A stretch of DNA of 64,000 nt from an uncultured Clostridia bacterium (lineage in GTDB: Bacteria; Bacillota; Clostridia; Christensenellales; Aristaeellaceae). Positions 32,787 to 41,105 of the stretch are shown piece by piece; within the stretch, counting starts at the first letter, position 1; each line of letters begins with the position of its first letter. The notes under the pieces were generated by a model. The model saw only the letters and a program-made list of their open reading frames with translations. It made no database searches and had not been told where the DNA came from. The position numbers were made by a program, and so were the translations under genes. The DNA lies in assembly GCA_947165425.1 (NCBI GenBank), contig CAMVAJ010000002.1, forward strand, positions 1 through 64,000, in the 5' to 3' direction.

Positions 32787-35183
32787 TTAGGCGATCTTGG
32801 TGAGCCAGGCCTTGATCTCGGACACGCCGTGGCACTTCTCGCAGCCACCCTGGCCGTCCGGGATCACGAGGGTCGGGGCCTGCTTGATCTCGTACTGCTG
32901 CACCAGCTCCCGGTTTTCGTTGGCGTTCAGGGCCGTGTAGCGGACCCCGGCGCGGTCGAGCAGGGCCATGGCGGCCTTGCAGTTGGGGCAGGTGGGCGTC
33001 TTGAAGAGCAGGATCTCCGCGCTCTCCTTCGCGGCGGGGGCCGCCGGCGCGCTGTGGGCCGCGGGGACCGTCACGCCGGGCGTCTCGGTCCGCGGGCCGG
33101 AGTGGGTCAGGGTGGAGCGGCCGATGTTGTACACCTTGCGGTCCCGGAACTCCTGGGCCTTGCCGTCGTTCCAGTTCTGCACCGGGCGGTAGTAGCCTGT
33201 GATGCGGCTGTAGACCTCGGTCACCTTGCCGCAGATGGGGCACTTCTTCTGCTCGCCGGTCAGATACCCGTGGTCGCGGCAGACGGAGTAGGTGGGGGAC
33301 ATGGTGTAGTAGGGGAGCTTGTAGTTCTCCGCGATCTTGCGCACCAGGGCCGCCGCCGCCTTCCAGTCGGGCAGCTTCTCGCCCAGGAAGGCGTGGAAGA
33401 CCGTGCCGGAGGTGTAGAGCGTCTGCAGCTCGTCCTGGATATCCAGGGCGGAGAAGATGTCCTCCGTGTAGCCGACGGGCAGGTGGGAGGAGTTGGTGTA
33501 GTAGGGGGTGCCGTTCATGTTGGCGGTGATGATGTCCGGGTAGAGCTCCACGTCGTGCTTGGCGAAGCGGTAGGTCGTGGACTCGGCCGGGGTCGCCTCC
33601 AGGTTGAACAGGTCGCCGTACTTCTCCTGGTAGTCGGAGAGGCGCTCGCGCATGTGGTTGAGCACGTCCCGGGTGAAGACCTGCGTCTCGGGGTGGGACA
33701 TATCCTTCCGCAGCCACTTGGCGTTGAGGCCCACCTCGTTCATGCCAATGAGGCCGATGGTGGAGAAGTGGTTGGAGAAGGTGCCCAGGTAGCGCTTGGT
33801 GTAGGGGTACAGGCCCATGTCCAGGAGCTTGGTGATGACGGTGCGCTTGGTGTTCAGGCTCCGGGCGGCGATGTCCATCAGGGCGTCCAGCCGCTTGTAG
33901 AAGTCCTGCTCGTCCGCCGCCAGGTAGGCGATGCGGGGCATGTTGATGGTGACCACGCCGATGGAGCCCGTGGACTCGCCGGAGCCGAAGAAGCCGCCGG
34001 ACTTTTTGCGCAGCTCCCGCAGATCCAGGCGGAGGCGGCAGCACATGGAGCGCACGTCGCTGGGCTCCATGTCAGAGTTGATGTAGTTGGAGAAGTAGGG
34101 CGTGCCGTACTTGGCCGTCATCTCGAAGAGCAGGCGGTTGTTCTCGGTGTCGGACCAGTCGAAATCCCGGGTGATGGAGTAGGTCGGGATCGGATACTGG
34201 AAGCCGCGGCCGTTGGCGTCGCCCTCGATCATGATCTCGATGAAGGCCTTGTTCACCATGTCCATCTCATGCTGGCAGTCGCCGTAGGTGAAGTCCATCT
34301 CCTTGCCGCCGACGATGGCCTGGAGGTTCTTCAGGTCGTTGGGCACGACCCAGTCCAGGGTGATGTTGGAGAAGGGTGCCTGGGTGCCCCAGCGGCTGGG
34401 GGTGTTCACGCCGTAGATGAAGGACTGGATGCACTGCTTGACCTCGCCCTGGCTCAGGTTGTCGATCTTGACGAAGGGGGCCAGGTAGGTGTCGAAGGAG
34501 GAGAAGGCCTGGGCGCCCGCCCACTCGTTCTGCATGATGCCCAGGAAGTTGACCATCTGGCTGCAGAGGGTGGAGAGGTGCTTGGCCGGGGCGGAGGTGA
34601 TCTTGCCGGGGACGCCGCCCAGCCCCTCCTGGATCAGCTGCTTGAGGCTCCAGCCCGCGCAGTAGCCCGAGAGCATGGAGAGGTCGTGCAGGTGGATGGC
34701 CGCGCTGCGGTGGGCCTCGGCGATCTCCTCGTCATAGACCTCGCTCAGCCAGTAGTTGGCGGTGATCGCGCCGGAGTTGGACAGGATCAGGCCGCCGACG
34801 GAGTAGGTGACGGTGGAGTTCTCCTTCACGCGCCAGTTGTTGACCTTCAGGTAGTTGTCCACCAGATCCTTGTAGTTGAGCAGCGCGGAGTTGACGTTGC
34901 GGATCTTCTCCCGCTGCTTGCGGTAGAGGATGTAGGCCTTGGCCACGTCCGCGTAGCCGGACTCGGACAGGACCTTCTCCACGCTGTCCTGGATGTCCTC
35001 CACGGTGACCTTGTTGTCGTGGATCTTGCTCTCGAAGTCAGAGGTTACGTGCAGGGCCAGCAGCTCCACCACGGAGGGGTGATACTGCTTGCCGATGGCG
35101 TCGAAGGCCTTAGTGATCGCGTTGGTGATTTTGCTGATGTCGAACTCGACGGTCTTGCCGTCCCGCTTCACGACCTGGTACAT
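32787..35183 (-). CDS. nrdD: Anaerobic (class III) ribonucleoside-triphosphate reductase fused to a thioredoxin-like domain
   Basis: Makes deoxynucleotides without oxygen using a glycyl radical. The 798 residues comprise an ATP-cone (about 1-90, KRDGKTVEFDISKI), the catalytic barrel with SMCCRLRLDLRE (thiyl cysteine region), a zinc site (VCRDHGYLTGEQKKCPICG) and the glycyl radical segment RITGYY (Gly663). After KVYNIGRSTLTHSG and an Ala/Pro linker (about 705-720) there is a redoxin-like domain, ILLFKTPTCPNCKAAM (Cys732, Cys735), ending with a second pair CEKC (781, 784). Start ATG 35183 with GGAGGAG at 7 nt. Promoter with paired NrdR boxes upstream; trxB downstream. Confidence 0.96.
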   Translation of the reverse strand: MYQVVKRDGKTVEFDISKITNAITKAFDAIGKQYHPSVVELLALHVTSDFESKIHDNKVTVEDIQDSVEKVLSESGYADVAKAYILYRKQREKIRNVNSALLNYKDLVDNYLKVNNWRVKENSTVTYSVGGLILSNSGAITANYWLSEVYDEEIAEAHRSAAIHLHDLSMLSGYCAGWSLKQLIQEGLGGVPGKITSAPAKHLSTLCSQMVNFLGIMQNEWAGAQAFSSFDTYLAPFVKIDNLSQGEVKQCIQSFIYGVNTPSRWGTQAPFSNITLDWVVPNDLKNLQAIVGGKEMDFTYGDCQHEMDMVNKAFIEIMIEGDANGRGFQYPIPTYSITRDFDWSDTENNRLLFEMTAKYGTPYFSNYINSDMEPSDVRSMCCRLRLDLRELRKKSGGFFGSGESTGSIGVVTINMPRIAYLAADEQDFYKRLDALMDIAARSLNTKRTVITKLLDMGLYPYTKRYLGTFSNHFSTIGLIGMNEVGLNAKWLRKDMSHPETQVFTRDVLNHMRERLSDYQEKYGDLFNLEATPAESTTYRFAKHDVELYPDIITANMNGTPYYTNSSHLPVGYTEDIFSALDIQDELQTLYTSGTVFHAFLGEKLPDWKAAAALVRKIAENYKLPYYTMSPTYSVCRDHGYLTGEQKKCPICGKVTEVYSRITGYYRPVQNWNDGKAQEFRDRKVYNIGRSTLTHSGPRTETPGVTVPAAHSAPAAPAAKESAEILLFKTPTCPNCKAAMALLDRAGVRYTALNANENRELVQQYEIKQAPTLVIPDGQGGCEKCHGVSEIKAWLTKIA

Positions 35184-35238
35184 GGTGGTTCTCCTCCATA
35201 TTTTCAGCACCCGTCAGGGTGGTTTTCGTGCAGAGACG

Positions 35239-35267
35239 ATAGTACCACAGGTAGATGAAGGTGTCAA
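35239..35267 (-). promoter_or_regulatory. nrdD promoter
   Basis: Minus strand TTGACA (35262-35267), 17 bp, TACTAT (35239-35244), about 55 bp before the nrdD ATG. Confidence 0.8.
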
Positions 35268-35319
35268 TATGTTGTGGCCGAGTTCGAGAAATTTTGTTCT
35301 GCGGATCAATATCTTGTAG
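35262..35319 (-). promoter_or_regulatory. Pair of NrdR boxes
   Basis: Two near-identical minus-strand words, ACAACATATTGA (35264-35275) and ACAAGATATTGA (35306-35317), start 42 bp apart, four helical turns. Both fit the NrdR box pattern (ACAnnATATTG-like). The proximal box overlaps the -35 hexamer, so the dATP-sensing repressor NrdR would block the nrdD promoter. Confidence 0.8.
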
Positions 35320-35338
35320 GGAGTGAGCCGAGGCAAAC

Positions 35339-36049
35339 TCAGTCCGCGCCGCGGATTCGCGCCTCCCCGACCCAGGGGGAGACGACGGCCAGCCAGGCGG
35401 CCAGCTGCGAGGCGTCCGGCGCGTGGAAGCCCGCGAAGGGGACGGTGTCCCGGTCCTGGAAGGGCTGGAGGAAGTAGCGCTGTGCGCCCCGGATCCACCC
35501 GGCGATGGCGTGAAAGTCCGCCTCCTCGTGCAGCTCCCGGACGACGGTGGTGCGGAACTCGTAGGGGACGCGGCTCTCCTTCAGGAGCGCGACGCTCTCG
35601 TGGATCGGGGCCAGGTCCAGCGTGGGCAGGCCGACGGTCTGGGCGTATTTGGCGGGGCTGTTCTTGATGTCCATGGCCACATAGTCGGCCAGGCCCTCCT
35701 CGAGCACCTGCCGGAGCAGGGTGGGGTGGTAGCCGTTGGTGTCCAGCTTGACGGCGTAGCCCATCTCCCGGAAGGCCCGCAGGAGCTCCGGCAGGGCGGG
35801 CTGCAGGCAGGGCTCGCCGCCCGTGACCGCGACGGCGTCCAGCAGGCCGCGGCGGCCGGAGAGAAAGGCCAGCAGCTCCTCCGCGTCCATCACCGGGGAG
35901 GCGGTGCCGTCCACCAGCTCAAAGTTGTGGCAGAAGGGGCAGCGGAAATCGCAGCCGCCCAGGAAGACCGTGCAGGCGACTCGGCCCGGGAAATCCAGAA
36001 GCGACAGCTTCTGCAGGCCAAAGATCCGGATGTTCGGGGCGTGTTCCAT
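35339..36049 (-). CDS. nrdG: Anaerobic ribonucleotide reductase activating protein (radical SAM)
   Basis: A 236-residue radical-SAM enzyme that generates the glycyl radical on NrdD. It begins FGLQKLSLLDFPGRVACTVFLGGCDFRCPFCHN, with the iron-sulfur cysteines 33, 37 and 40, then TGGEPCLQP and KLDTNGYHP. It lies upstream of nrdD on the same strand, but the NrdR-controlled promoter sits between the two. Only about 25 bp separate its ATG from the terminator of the upstream gene. Confidence 0.93.
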   Translation of the reverse strand: MEHAPNIRIFGLQKLSLLDFPGRVACTVFLGGCDFRCPFCHNFELVDGTASPVMDAEELLAFLSGRRGLLDAVAVTGGEPCLQPALPELLRAFREMGYAVKLDTNGYHPTLLRQVLEEGLADYVAMDIKNSPAKYAQTVGLPTLDLAPIHESVALLKESRVPYEFRTTVVRELHEEADFHAIAGWIRGAQRYFLQPFQDRDTVPFAGFHAPDASQLAAWLAVVSPWVGEARIRGAD

Positions 36050-36070
36050 GGGGGTCTCCTCCCTTGTCTG

Positions 36071-36096
36071 AAAAGTGGGCCCGGAAGGGGCCCACT
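36071..36096 (-). terminator. Terminator after the secreted-protein cluster, before nrdG
   Basis: Minus strand GTGGGCCC-CTTCC-GGGCCCAC followed by TTTT, immediately before the nrdG ribosome site GGGAGGAG. Confidence 0.8.
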
Positions 36097-36106
36097 CGGT
36101 TTTGCT

Positions 36107-37192
36107 TTACTGCCAGGGGACAAAGAAGCGCTGCACCAGCGTCATCTGCTCCTGGGCGTCGAAGGTGACATAGACGTTCTCGGAGGCGAAGCCGGGATCG
36201 TTCTCGCCCGGGTTGGCGAGCAGGGCGGTGAACTCCGCGGCGGTGCGGTGCGCGGACTCCTCGAGGGGGTCGCCGGTGTCGGGGTCGATGTCGTCCAGGA
36301 CCGTCAGGTTCTCCGGGATGGTCAGGGTCATGGTGGCGAAGTCCTCGGTGTACTCCTCCTCGTAGAGGTAGATATGGTACCGGTCGCCATAGCGGGTGAG
36401 GGTGATCTCATCGTTCACGAGGAGGCTGTTCTCGTCCAGCGGCTCCACGGTCTCGACCACCACGCTCTCCCGGCCGTAGGTCAGGGTGCTGCCGGGCTGC
36501 AGGGCGTTCACCTCCTCGGGGCTGAGGGTGACGCCGCGCCGGAGCACTGCCTGCACGGTGTTGTCCTCCGGGTTGTAGTCGGTCAGATTCGTCAGCCAGG
36601 TGCCCTCCGCAATGCCGATCTCCTGGGCGGCGTCCGCGGGGACGAAATCCAGGTCGGTCAGGAAGTCGATGCAGATCCGCATCTGCTCGTCGGTGAGGGA
36701 CTTGTCCTCCGCCTGCTGAGAGGGCACGAGGACGAACTCGATGAAATAGCCCTTGTAGATGCTCAGGAAGTCGATGTAGTCAAAGGCGCCGTCGGTCTGC
36801 TTTGCGATGAGCAGGCGGGTGCCCAGGCCGGTATCGCCGTAGGAGATCTCCACGGTGGGGTCCATGTCGGTGAAGGTCTTCTCCAGCGCGGCGAGGGCCT
36901 CCTCGTCCAGGTCATTCATGCGGTCGACGTCGGAGTAGGTCTCGTCGAAGGCGACGGAGAGCTGCATGACCGGCTTCGCCGGATCCTCCGAGGACATGAC
37001 CGCCACGACCTGGTCCCGGTTGGCCTTGATAGGCTGGAGCTTATAGCCCTCGGGCAGACCGCACTGCAGGGTGAAAGCGCCGTTGATGTCGAGGGTGCCG
37101 AGGGTGATCTTGCCCGTCCCCTCCTCCGCGGAGGCGAGGGCGCAGCCCAGCGCGAGCGCCAGGCACAGGAGCGCAGCCAGAATCTTTTTCAT
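36107..37192 (-). CDS. Secreted protein of unknown function
   Basis: A 361-residue exported protein with a clear Sec signal peptide (MKKILAALLCLALALGCALA, cleavage near ASA-EE). The mature protein is acidic, with two apparent alpha/beta lobes (for instance SIYKGYFIEFVLVPSQQAED and GDRYHIYLYEEEYTEDFATMTLTIPENL), and has no motif I recognise. A cysteine in the signal core does not form a proper lipobox. It is the last of three tandem secreted-protein genes, 30 bp after the SH3b protein gene. Confidence 0.7.
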   Translation of the reverse strand: MKKILAALLCLALALGCALASAEEGTGKITLGTLDINGAFTLQCGLPEGYKLQPIKANRDQVVAVMSSEDPAKPVMQLSVAFDETYSDVDRMNDLDEEALAALEKTFTDMDPTVEISYGDTGLGTRLLIAKQTDGAFDYIDFLSIYKGYFIEFVLVPSQQAEDKSLTDEQMRICIDFLTDLDFVPADAAQEIGIAEGTWLTNLTDYNPEDNTVQAVLRRGVTLSPEEVNALQPGSTLTYGRESVVVETVEPLDENSLLVNDEITLTRYGDRYHIYLYEEEYTEDFATMTLTIPENLTVLDDIDPDTGDPLEESAHRTAAEFTALLANPGENDPGFASENVYVTFDAQEQMTLVQRFFVPWQ

Positions 37193-37222
37193 GCCAATAT
37201 TCCTCCTTGCTCGTGGCCCGGA

Positions 37223-37849
37223 TCAGCGGATCACAAACTCTTTCTTGATGAAGCCCACGTTGCCGGTGTCCTGATCCTCGACCTGGTACCAGTTCGCGGT
37301 CTCCTTGATGACCAGCAGCTGGCTGTTGGCGCCGTAGGTGGCCATGACCTCTGTGCTCATGCTCGGGGCCCAGCGGAGGTTGACCCAGCCGCTGGCGCGG
37401 GTCGGGCGCACGGTGATCCGGAAGGGGACGACGTCGCGGGCGCTGGCGAACTCGCGGTTGAGCTCGTCCAGCGGGTCCGAGATGCTGGCGACCGCCGGCA
37501 CGGAGGTCGCCGTGGCGGTGGAGCGGGGCGCGGGCTTCGTTCTCTGCAGGAAGCGGCTGCTCACGAAGCAGGCGTAGGTGCCCACGCCGTAGCCGGGCTT
37601 GTTGTACTTGAAGTCGATCAGCGCCCAGCCGGACTCGTTGTAGTAGCAGTAGACCCGGGTGCCGTATTTCAGGGCGCCGACGACCGTGCCGTTGGGGGTG
37701 TCGCGGACGTTGAGGACCTTGCCGTTCTCGGTGTAGACGTAGTAGTAGCCGGCGCTGGCGGGCACCGTGTCGTCCTCGGCGAAGGCGGGCGCCAGAGCGA
37801 GCAGGCACAGTGCCGCCGCCATCAAAAGGGAAACAAGCCGTTTAGTCAT
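37223..37849 (-). CDS. Secreted two-SH3b-domain protein
   Basis: A 208-residue exported protein. A Sec signal peptide (LVSLLMAAALCLLALAPAFA) is followed by an SH3b domain (about 35-105; VYTENGKVLNVRDTPNGTVVGALKYGT) and, after a Ser/Thr/Ala linker, a second one (about 145-208; WVNLRWAPSMSTEVMATYGANSQLLVI). It likely binds the cell wall or a partner; no enzyme domain is present. Start at ATG 37849 with AAGGAGG upstream, not the longer ORF. It sits 41 bp after the BIG2 protein gene and probably shares its transcript. Confidence 0.82.
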   Translation of the reverse strand: MTKRLVSLLMAAALCLLALAPAFAEDDTVPASAGYYYVYTENGKVLNVRDTPNGTVVGALKYGTRVYCYYNESGWALIDFKYNKPGYGVGTYACFVSSRFLQRTKPAPRSTATATSVPAVASISDPLDELNREFASARDVVPFRITVRPTRASGWVNLRWAPSMSTEVMATYGANSQLLVIKETANWYQVEDQDTGNVGFIKKEFVIR

Positions 37850-37890
37850 TGCCGAAGCCTCCTTCAAATAGTTGCGTGTGGTTTGCGGGA

Positions 37891-39924
37891 TCAGAGATGG
37901 ACGGGGCACGTCTTCGTGGGCCGGTTCTTCTCGCGGATGGTCTTGATCCAGTCGTTATCGATCTGGTACTGGATGATCTTCACGCGGTATTCGCTCACGA
38001 TCGGGGAGTCCGGGAGCTTGAAATCGACGGTCTTCCAGTATTTCTGCACCGTGGACTCGCCGGGGTTCAGGGTGCGCTTGTAGACCATGCGGAAGGTGTT
38101 GGTGCCGTCCTTCTTGTTGGCGGGCACGGGCTTGCCGTTGATGTCGTAGACGGAGACCTCCACGGTGATGCTGGTGATCGTCAGGACGCTGTCGTTGCGG
38201 ACGGTCAGGCGCTGGTCGGCGCCCTCCACCTTGGCGTCCTTGATCTTCAGGGCGTGATCCCAGTCGCCGACCTTGACCTTGAAGGTCGTGGGGAAGCCGC
38301 CGTCGACGGTGATGCCGGTGATCTCCGTCTCGCCCTGCCGCAGGCCCCGGAGCTTGATCTTGTTCCCCTGGCTGTTGGCCAGGGCGATGGAGACGATGTC
38401 GGGGTCCGCCACGGCCCAGTTCATGCTCTTGTTGGTGGCCTTGTCCGGCTCGAGGACGGCGGTGGTGACCGCGGACTCGCCCACGTCGAGGTAGGCGGTG
38501 TGCCGCTTCATGTGGACGCCCGTCACGTGCTGATAGACGTGGACCTTCAGGCGCGCGCGGCGGTTGCTGCCGTCGACGGTGGCGGCGTTGACATAGGCCT
38601 CGCCGGCTCTCAGGCCGGTGACCCGGCCCTCGGCGTCCACGGTCAGCACCTTCGGGTTCGAGCTGGAGAAGGTGACGGTGGCGTCGTTGGCGTTGGCGGG
38701 CTCGGTGGACCAGGTCAGCTGGGCGCTCTCCCCGACATATAGGGTGGGCGCCTCGCCGAAGACGATGCCGGTGACCAGCTGGTGCACGTGCACGTCGGCC
38801 ACGGTCTGAACCGCGCCGTTGCTGCGGCTGGCGCAGACAATCTGGCAGTCGCCCAGGGAGACGCCGGTGACGCGGCCCTGGCCGTTGACGGTGGCGATCC
38901 GCTCGTCGGAGGAGGTCCAGACGAGGCCCTTGTCGTCGGTGTTTTTGGGCAGGACGGTGGCGTGGAGCACCACGCTCCGGCCCGCGCTGACCGTGATGTC
39001 GCTGTGGTCCAGGGCGACGCTCTCCGCGCCCTGGGTGACCTTGACGCTCAGGGTGGCCCGGATGCCGCTGCCGTCCTGGGCCGCGGCGATGATCCGCGCG
39101 TTCCCGCGCTTCACGCCGGTGACGACGCCCTGCTGGTCCACGGTGGCGATCCGCTCATCCGCGGAGGACCAGACGATCCGCGGGACGGAGGCGTCCGCGG
39201 GGGTGACCTGCGCCTGGATCGCGGCGGAGCCGCCCACGGCGACGGCCTTGCCGGGGAGGGTGAGGGAGATGCGGCTGACCGGCTGCACCACCAGCACGCG
39301 GTAGCGCTGGCTGACCTCCGGGTTCTGCTCGCTGTAGACGGTCAGGACGGTCTCGCCGGCCTGCCGGCCCGAGATGCTTTTCCCGCTGACGCGCAGGATC
39401 TGGTCGTTGTCGGCCCGGAGGGCGACCTTGCGGTTGGTCGCGTCCTTGGGCAGCGCGCTGACCTTCAGCTCCACGGTCTTGCGCACGGGCAGCAGCAGCA
39501 CGGGCAGCGCCTCCTCCGAGGGCCGGAGCAGCGGCGCGACGTCCGCCTCCTCGCCGCTGTGGAGCGGGAGCTTCGCTGTCTGGATGTCCAGGGCGGTCAC
39601 GCGCCGGGCGACGGTGAGGTTCAGCTTGGCTTTGTAGGTGCGCTGCGCGCCGGTCACCGAGACGGTGATGGTGGCGCGGCCCTTGGAGACCGCGGTCACG
39701 AGGCCGTCTGCGTCCACGGTGGCGATCTTCGGGTTGGAGGAGGCGTAGACGGGCGTCCCGTTGGCGGCGTCCCCCTCGCGGCCCAGCGCCGTCTGCAGGG
39801 TGTCCCCCTCAAAGAGGATCTGGACGGACTGATCGATGGTCAGCGCGTTTCGCTCCGCGACGCCGGGCAGGCAGACGCAGAGCAGCGCGAGCACCATCGT
39901 CAGGATAACCATGGCTTTTCGCAT
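37891..39924 (-). CDS. Secreted multi-BIG2 (bacterial Ig-like) protein
   Basis: A 677-residue exported protein with a Sec signal peptide (MVILTMVLALLCVCLPGVAE). At least six BIG2 modules of about 80-90 residues follow, marked by repeated phrases such as NPKIATVDADGLVTAVSKGRA, DERIATVDQQGVVTGVKRGN, DERIATVNGQGRVTGVSLGD and NPKVLTVDAEGRVTGLRAGE. The last 130 residues form a different beta-rich domain. BIG2 arrays usually act as stalks in surface adhesins, but no anchor (LPXTG, SLH) is visible. ATG 39924 with AGGAGGG upstream. It heads the three-gene secreted cluster. Confidence 0.88.
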   Translation of the reverse strand: MRKAMVILTMVLALLCVCLPGVAERNALTIDQSVQILFEGDTLQTALGREGDAANGTPVYASSNPKIATVDADGLVTAVSKGRATITVSVTGAQRTYKAKLNLTVARRVTALDIQTAKLPLHSGEEADVAPLLRPSEEALPVLLLPVRKTVELKVSALPKDATNRKVALRADNDQILRVSGKSISGRQAGETVLTVYSEQNPEVSQRYRVLVVQPVSRISLTLPGKAVAVGGSAAIQAQVTPADASVPRIVWSSADERIATVDQQGVVTGVKRGNARIIAAAQDGSGIRATLSVKVTQGAESVALDHSDITVSAGRSVVLHATVLPKNTDDKGLVWTSSDERIATVNGQGRVTGVSLGDCQIVCASRSNGAVQTVADVHVHQLVTGIVFGEAPTLYVGESAQLTWSTEPANANDATVTFSSSNPKVLTVDAEGRVTGLRAGEAYVNAATVDGSNRRARLKVHVYQHVTGVHMKRHTAYLDVGESAVTTAVLEPDKATNKSMNWAVADPDIVSIALANSQGNKIKLRGLRQGETEITGITVDGGFPTTFKVKVGDWDHALKIKDAKVEGADQRLTVRNDSVLTITSITVEVSVYDINGKPVPANKKDGTNTFRMVYKRTLNPGESTVQKYWKTVDFKLPDSPIVSEYRVKIIQYQIDNDWIKTIREKNRPTKTCPVHL

Positions 39925-40012
39925 CGGTTTCCCTCCTATTATTCCGCCGCCGTTGGGCAGCTGGATCGTAATCTGGCTGGTTTTGGACAGCGACTCTTTG
40001 CTGTCATATTTC

Positions 40013-40041
40013 ATATTATCACAGAAATGTTACGGAAACAA
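40013..40041 (-). promoter_or_regulatory. Promoter of the BIG2 / SH3b / secreted cluster
   Basis: Minus strand TTGTTT (40036-40041), 17 bp, TAATAT (40013-40018), about 80 bp before the ATG at 39924, in a locally AT-rich stretch. Confidence 0.55.
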
Positions 40042-40097
40042 GTCTGGAAAGTAATATGCTTTCATAAATTGATACGAGCCGGAGGGCGCGCTGGCAG

Positions 40098-40123
40098 AAA
40101 AAAAGAGCCCGGATCTCAGCCGG
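40098..40123 (-). terminator. Terminator overlapping the EamA stop codon
   Basis: Minus strand GAGCCCGG-CTGAGAT-CCGGGCTC followed by TTTTTTT; the TGA stop of the transporter gene (40116-40118) lies in the loop. Confidence 0.85.
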
Positions 40124-41009
40124 GCTCGGGGCTCCCGGCCTCGCTTTGGCCGGAGCCGAGGAGTTCGCAGGCGACGGCGGCGCCGATGATCAGCACCGCG
40201 CCGATCCAGCCGGCGGCCCCCAGGGGCTCGCGGAGGAAGAGCGCCGAGCAGAGCACGGACACCACGGGCTCGAGATAGCCCAGCACGGCCACGGTCTGGA
40301 CCGGCAGGCTCCCGATGCCCTTGAAATAGAAGCAGTAGGCCACGCCCGTGTGCAGCAGGCCGAGCATGAGCACGATCAGCACGGTCCGGGCGTCGACGGG
40401 CGGCGGATTGCCCCAGCTGCGGACCAGGGCGTAGGGGAAGATGGTCACGGCGGAGATCAGCAGCTGGAGGACCGACCGGTCCAGGGAGGGGATATCCCGG
40501 AACTCCCGGTTGCAGATGACGATCACCACGAAGCACAGCGCCGCCGCCAGCCCCATCAGCACGCCGGAGACGCTCCCCGCCGCGCCCTTCCAGACGCCGG
40601 AGACGAGGATGATCCCGACGAAGGCCGCGGCCACCGCGGGCATCTTCCGCCGATCCAGCCGCTCGCGCAGCACCAGGGGCGCGATCAGGATGACGATGAT
40701 CGGCGCCATGTAGTTGCACAGGCTCGCGATGGCGACGGTGGTGTGCATATAGGCCGCGAAGAGAAAGATCCAGTTCAGCCCGAGGCTGACGCCGGCGATG
40801 ACCAGCCACTTCAGGTTCCGGCGGATCGCCTCGCGGTCGAGGCGCTGGCCCCGGGCCTTCAGGTAGACGAGGATGAAGGTCCCGCCGATCAGGCCCCGGC
40901 ACATCGCCACGATCTCGCTGGGGATGCTGACATAGCGCAGGAAGAGGCCGATCGTCCCGTAGAGGATGACGGCGAAGACGTATTTGGCGCGCTCAGCGGC
41001 TGGGTTCAT
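40116..41009 (-). CDS. EamA/DMT-family transporter
   Basis: A 297-residue membrane protein with about ten hydrophobic segments in two EamA repeats, including YGTIGLFLRYVSIPSEIVAMCRGLIGG and YFKGIGSLPVQTVAVLGYLEPVVSVLCSALFL, as in drug/metabolite transporters that export small metabolites or amino acids. The substrate is not predictable. ATG 41009 with GGAAGG at 9 nt is preferred over GTG 41018, which touches the ribosome site. It diverges from the deaminase-like gene, starts about 96 bp apart. Confidence 0.9.
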   Translation of the reverse strand: MNPAAERAKYVFAVILYGTIGLFLRYVSIPSEIVAMCRGLIGGTFILVYLKARGQRLDREAIRRNLKWLVIAGVSLGLNWIFLFAAYMHTTVAIASLCNYMAPIIVILIAPLVLRERLDRRKMPAVAAAFVGIILVSGVWKGAAGSVSGVLMGLAAALCFVVIVICNREFRDIPSLDRSVLQLLISAVTIFPYALVRSWGNPPPVDARTVLIVLMLGLLHTGVAYCFYFKGIGSLPVQTVAVLGYLEPVVSVLCSALFLREPLGAAGWIGAVLIIGAAVACELLGSGQSEAGSPEPG

Positions 41010-41105
41010 GGGAATCACCTTCCATTATGCAGGACTTTTCGGGAAGCCGGCGAAATGATCATGTAACGGCCGGCCGGCGGAGGCGTGGCGGGGGAGGATG
41101 ACGGC

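Noticed and set aside
31845-35258. 1137-residue open frame on the plus strand antisense to trxB and nrdD
   Set aside because: It mirrors two clearly conserved minus-strand genes; its composition (VHVGG-, LGG-rich) is the typical shadow of GC-rich codon third positions and it has no recognisable domain.
35423-38083. 886-residue plus-strand ORF over nrdG and the secreted cluster
   Set aside because: Runs antisense through three real genes with signal peptides or FeS motifs and through terminators; no domain signature.
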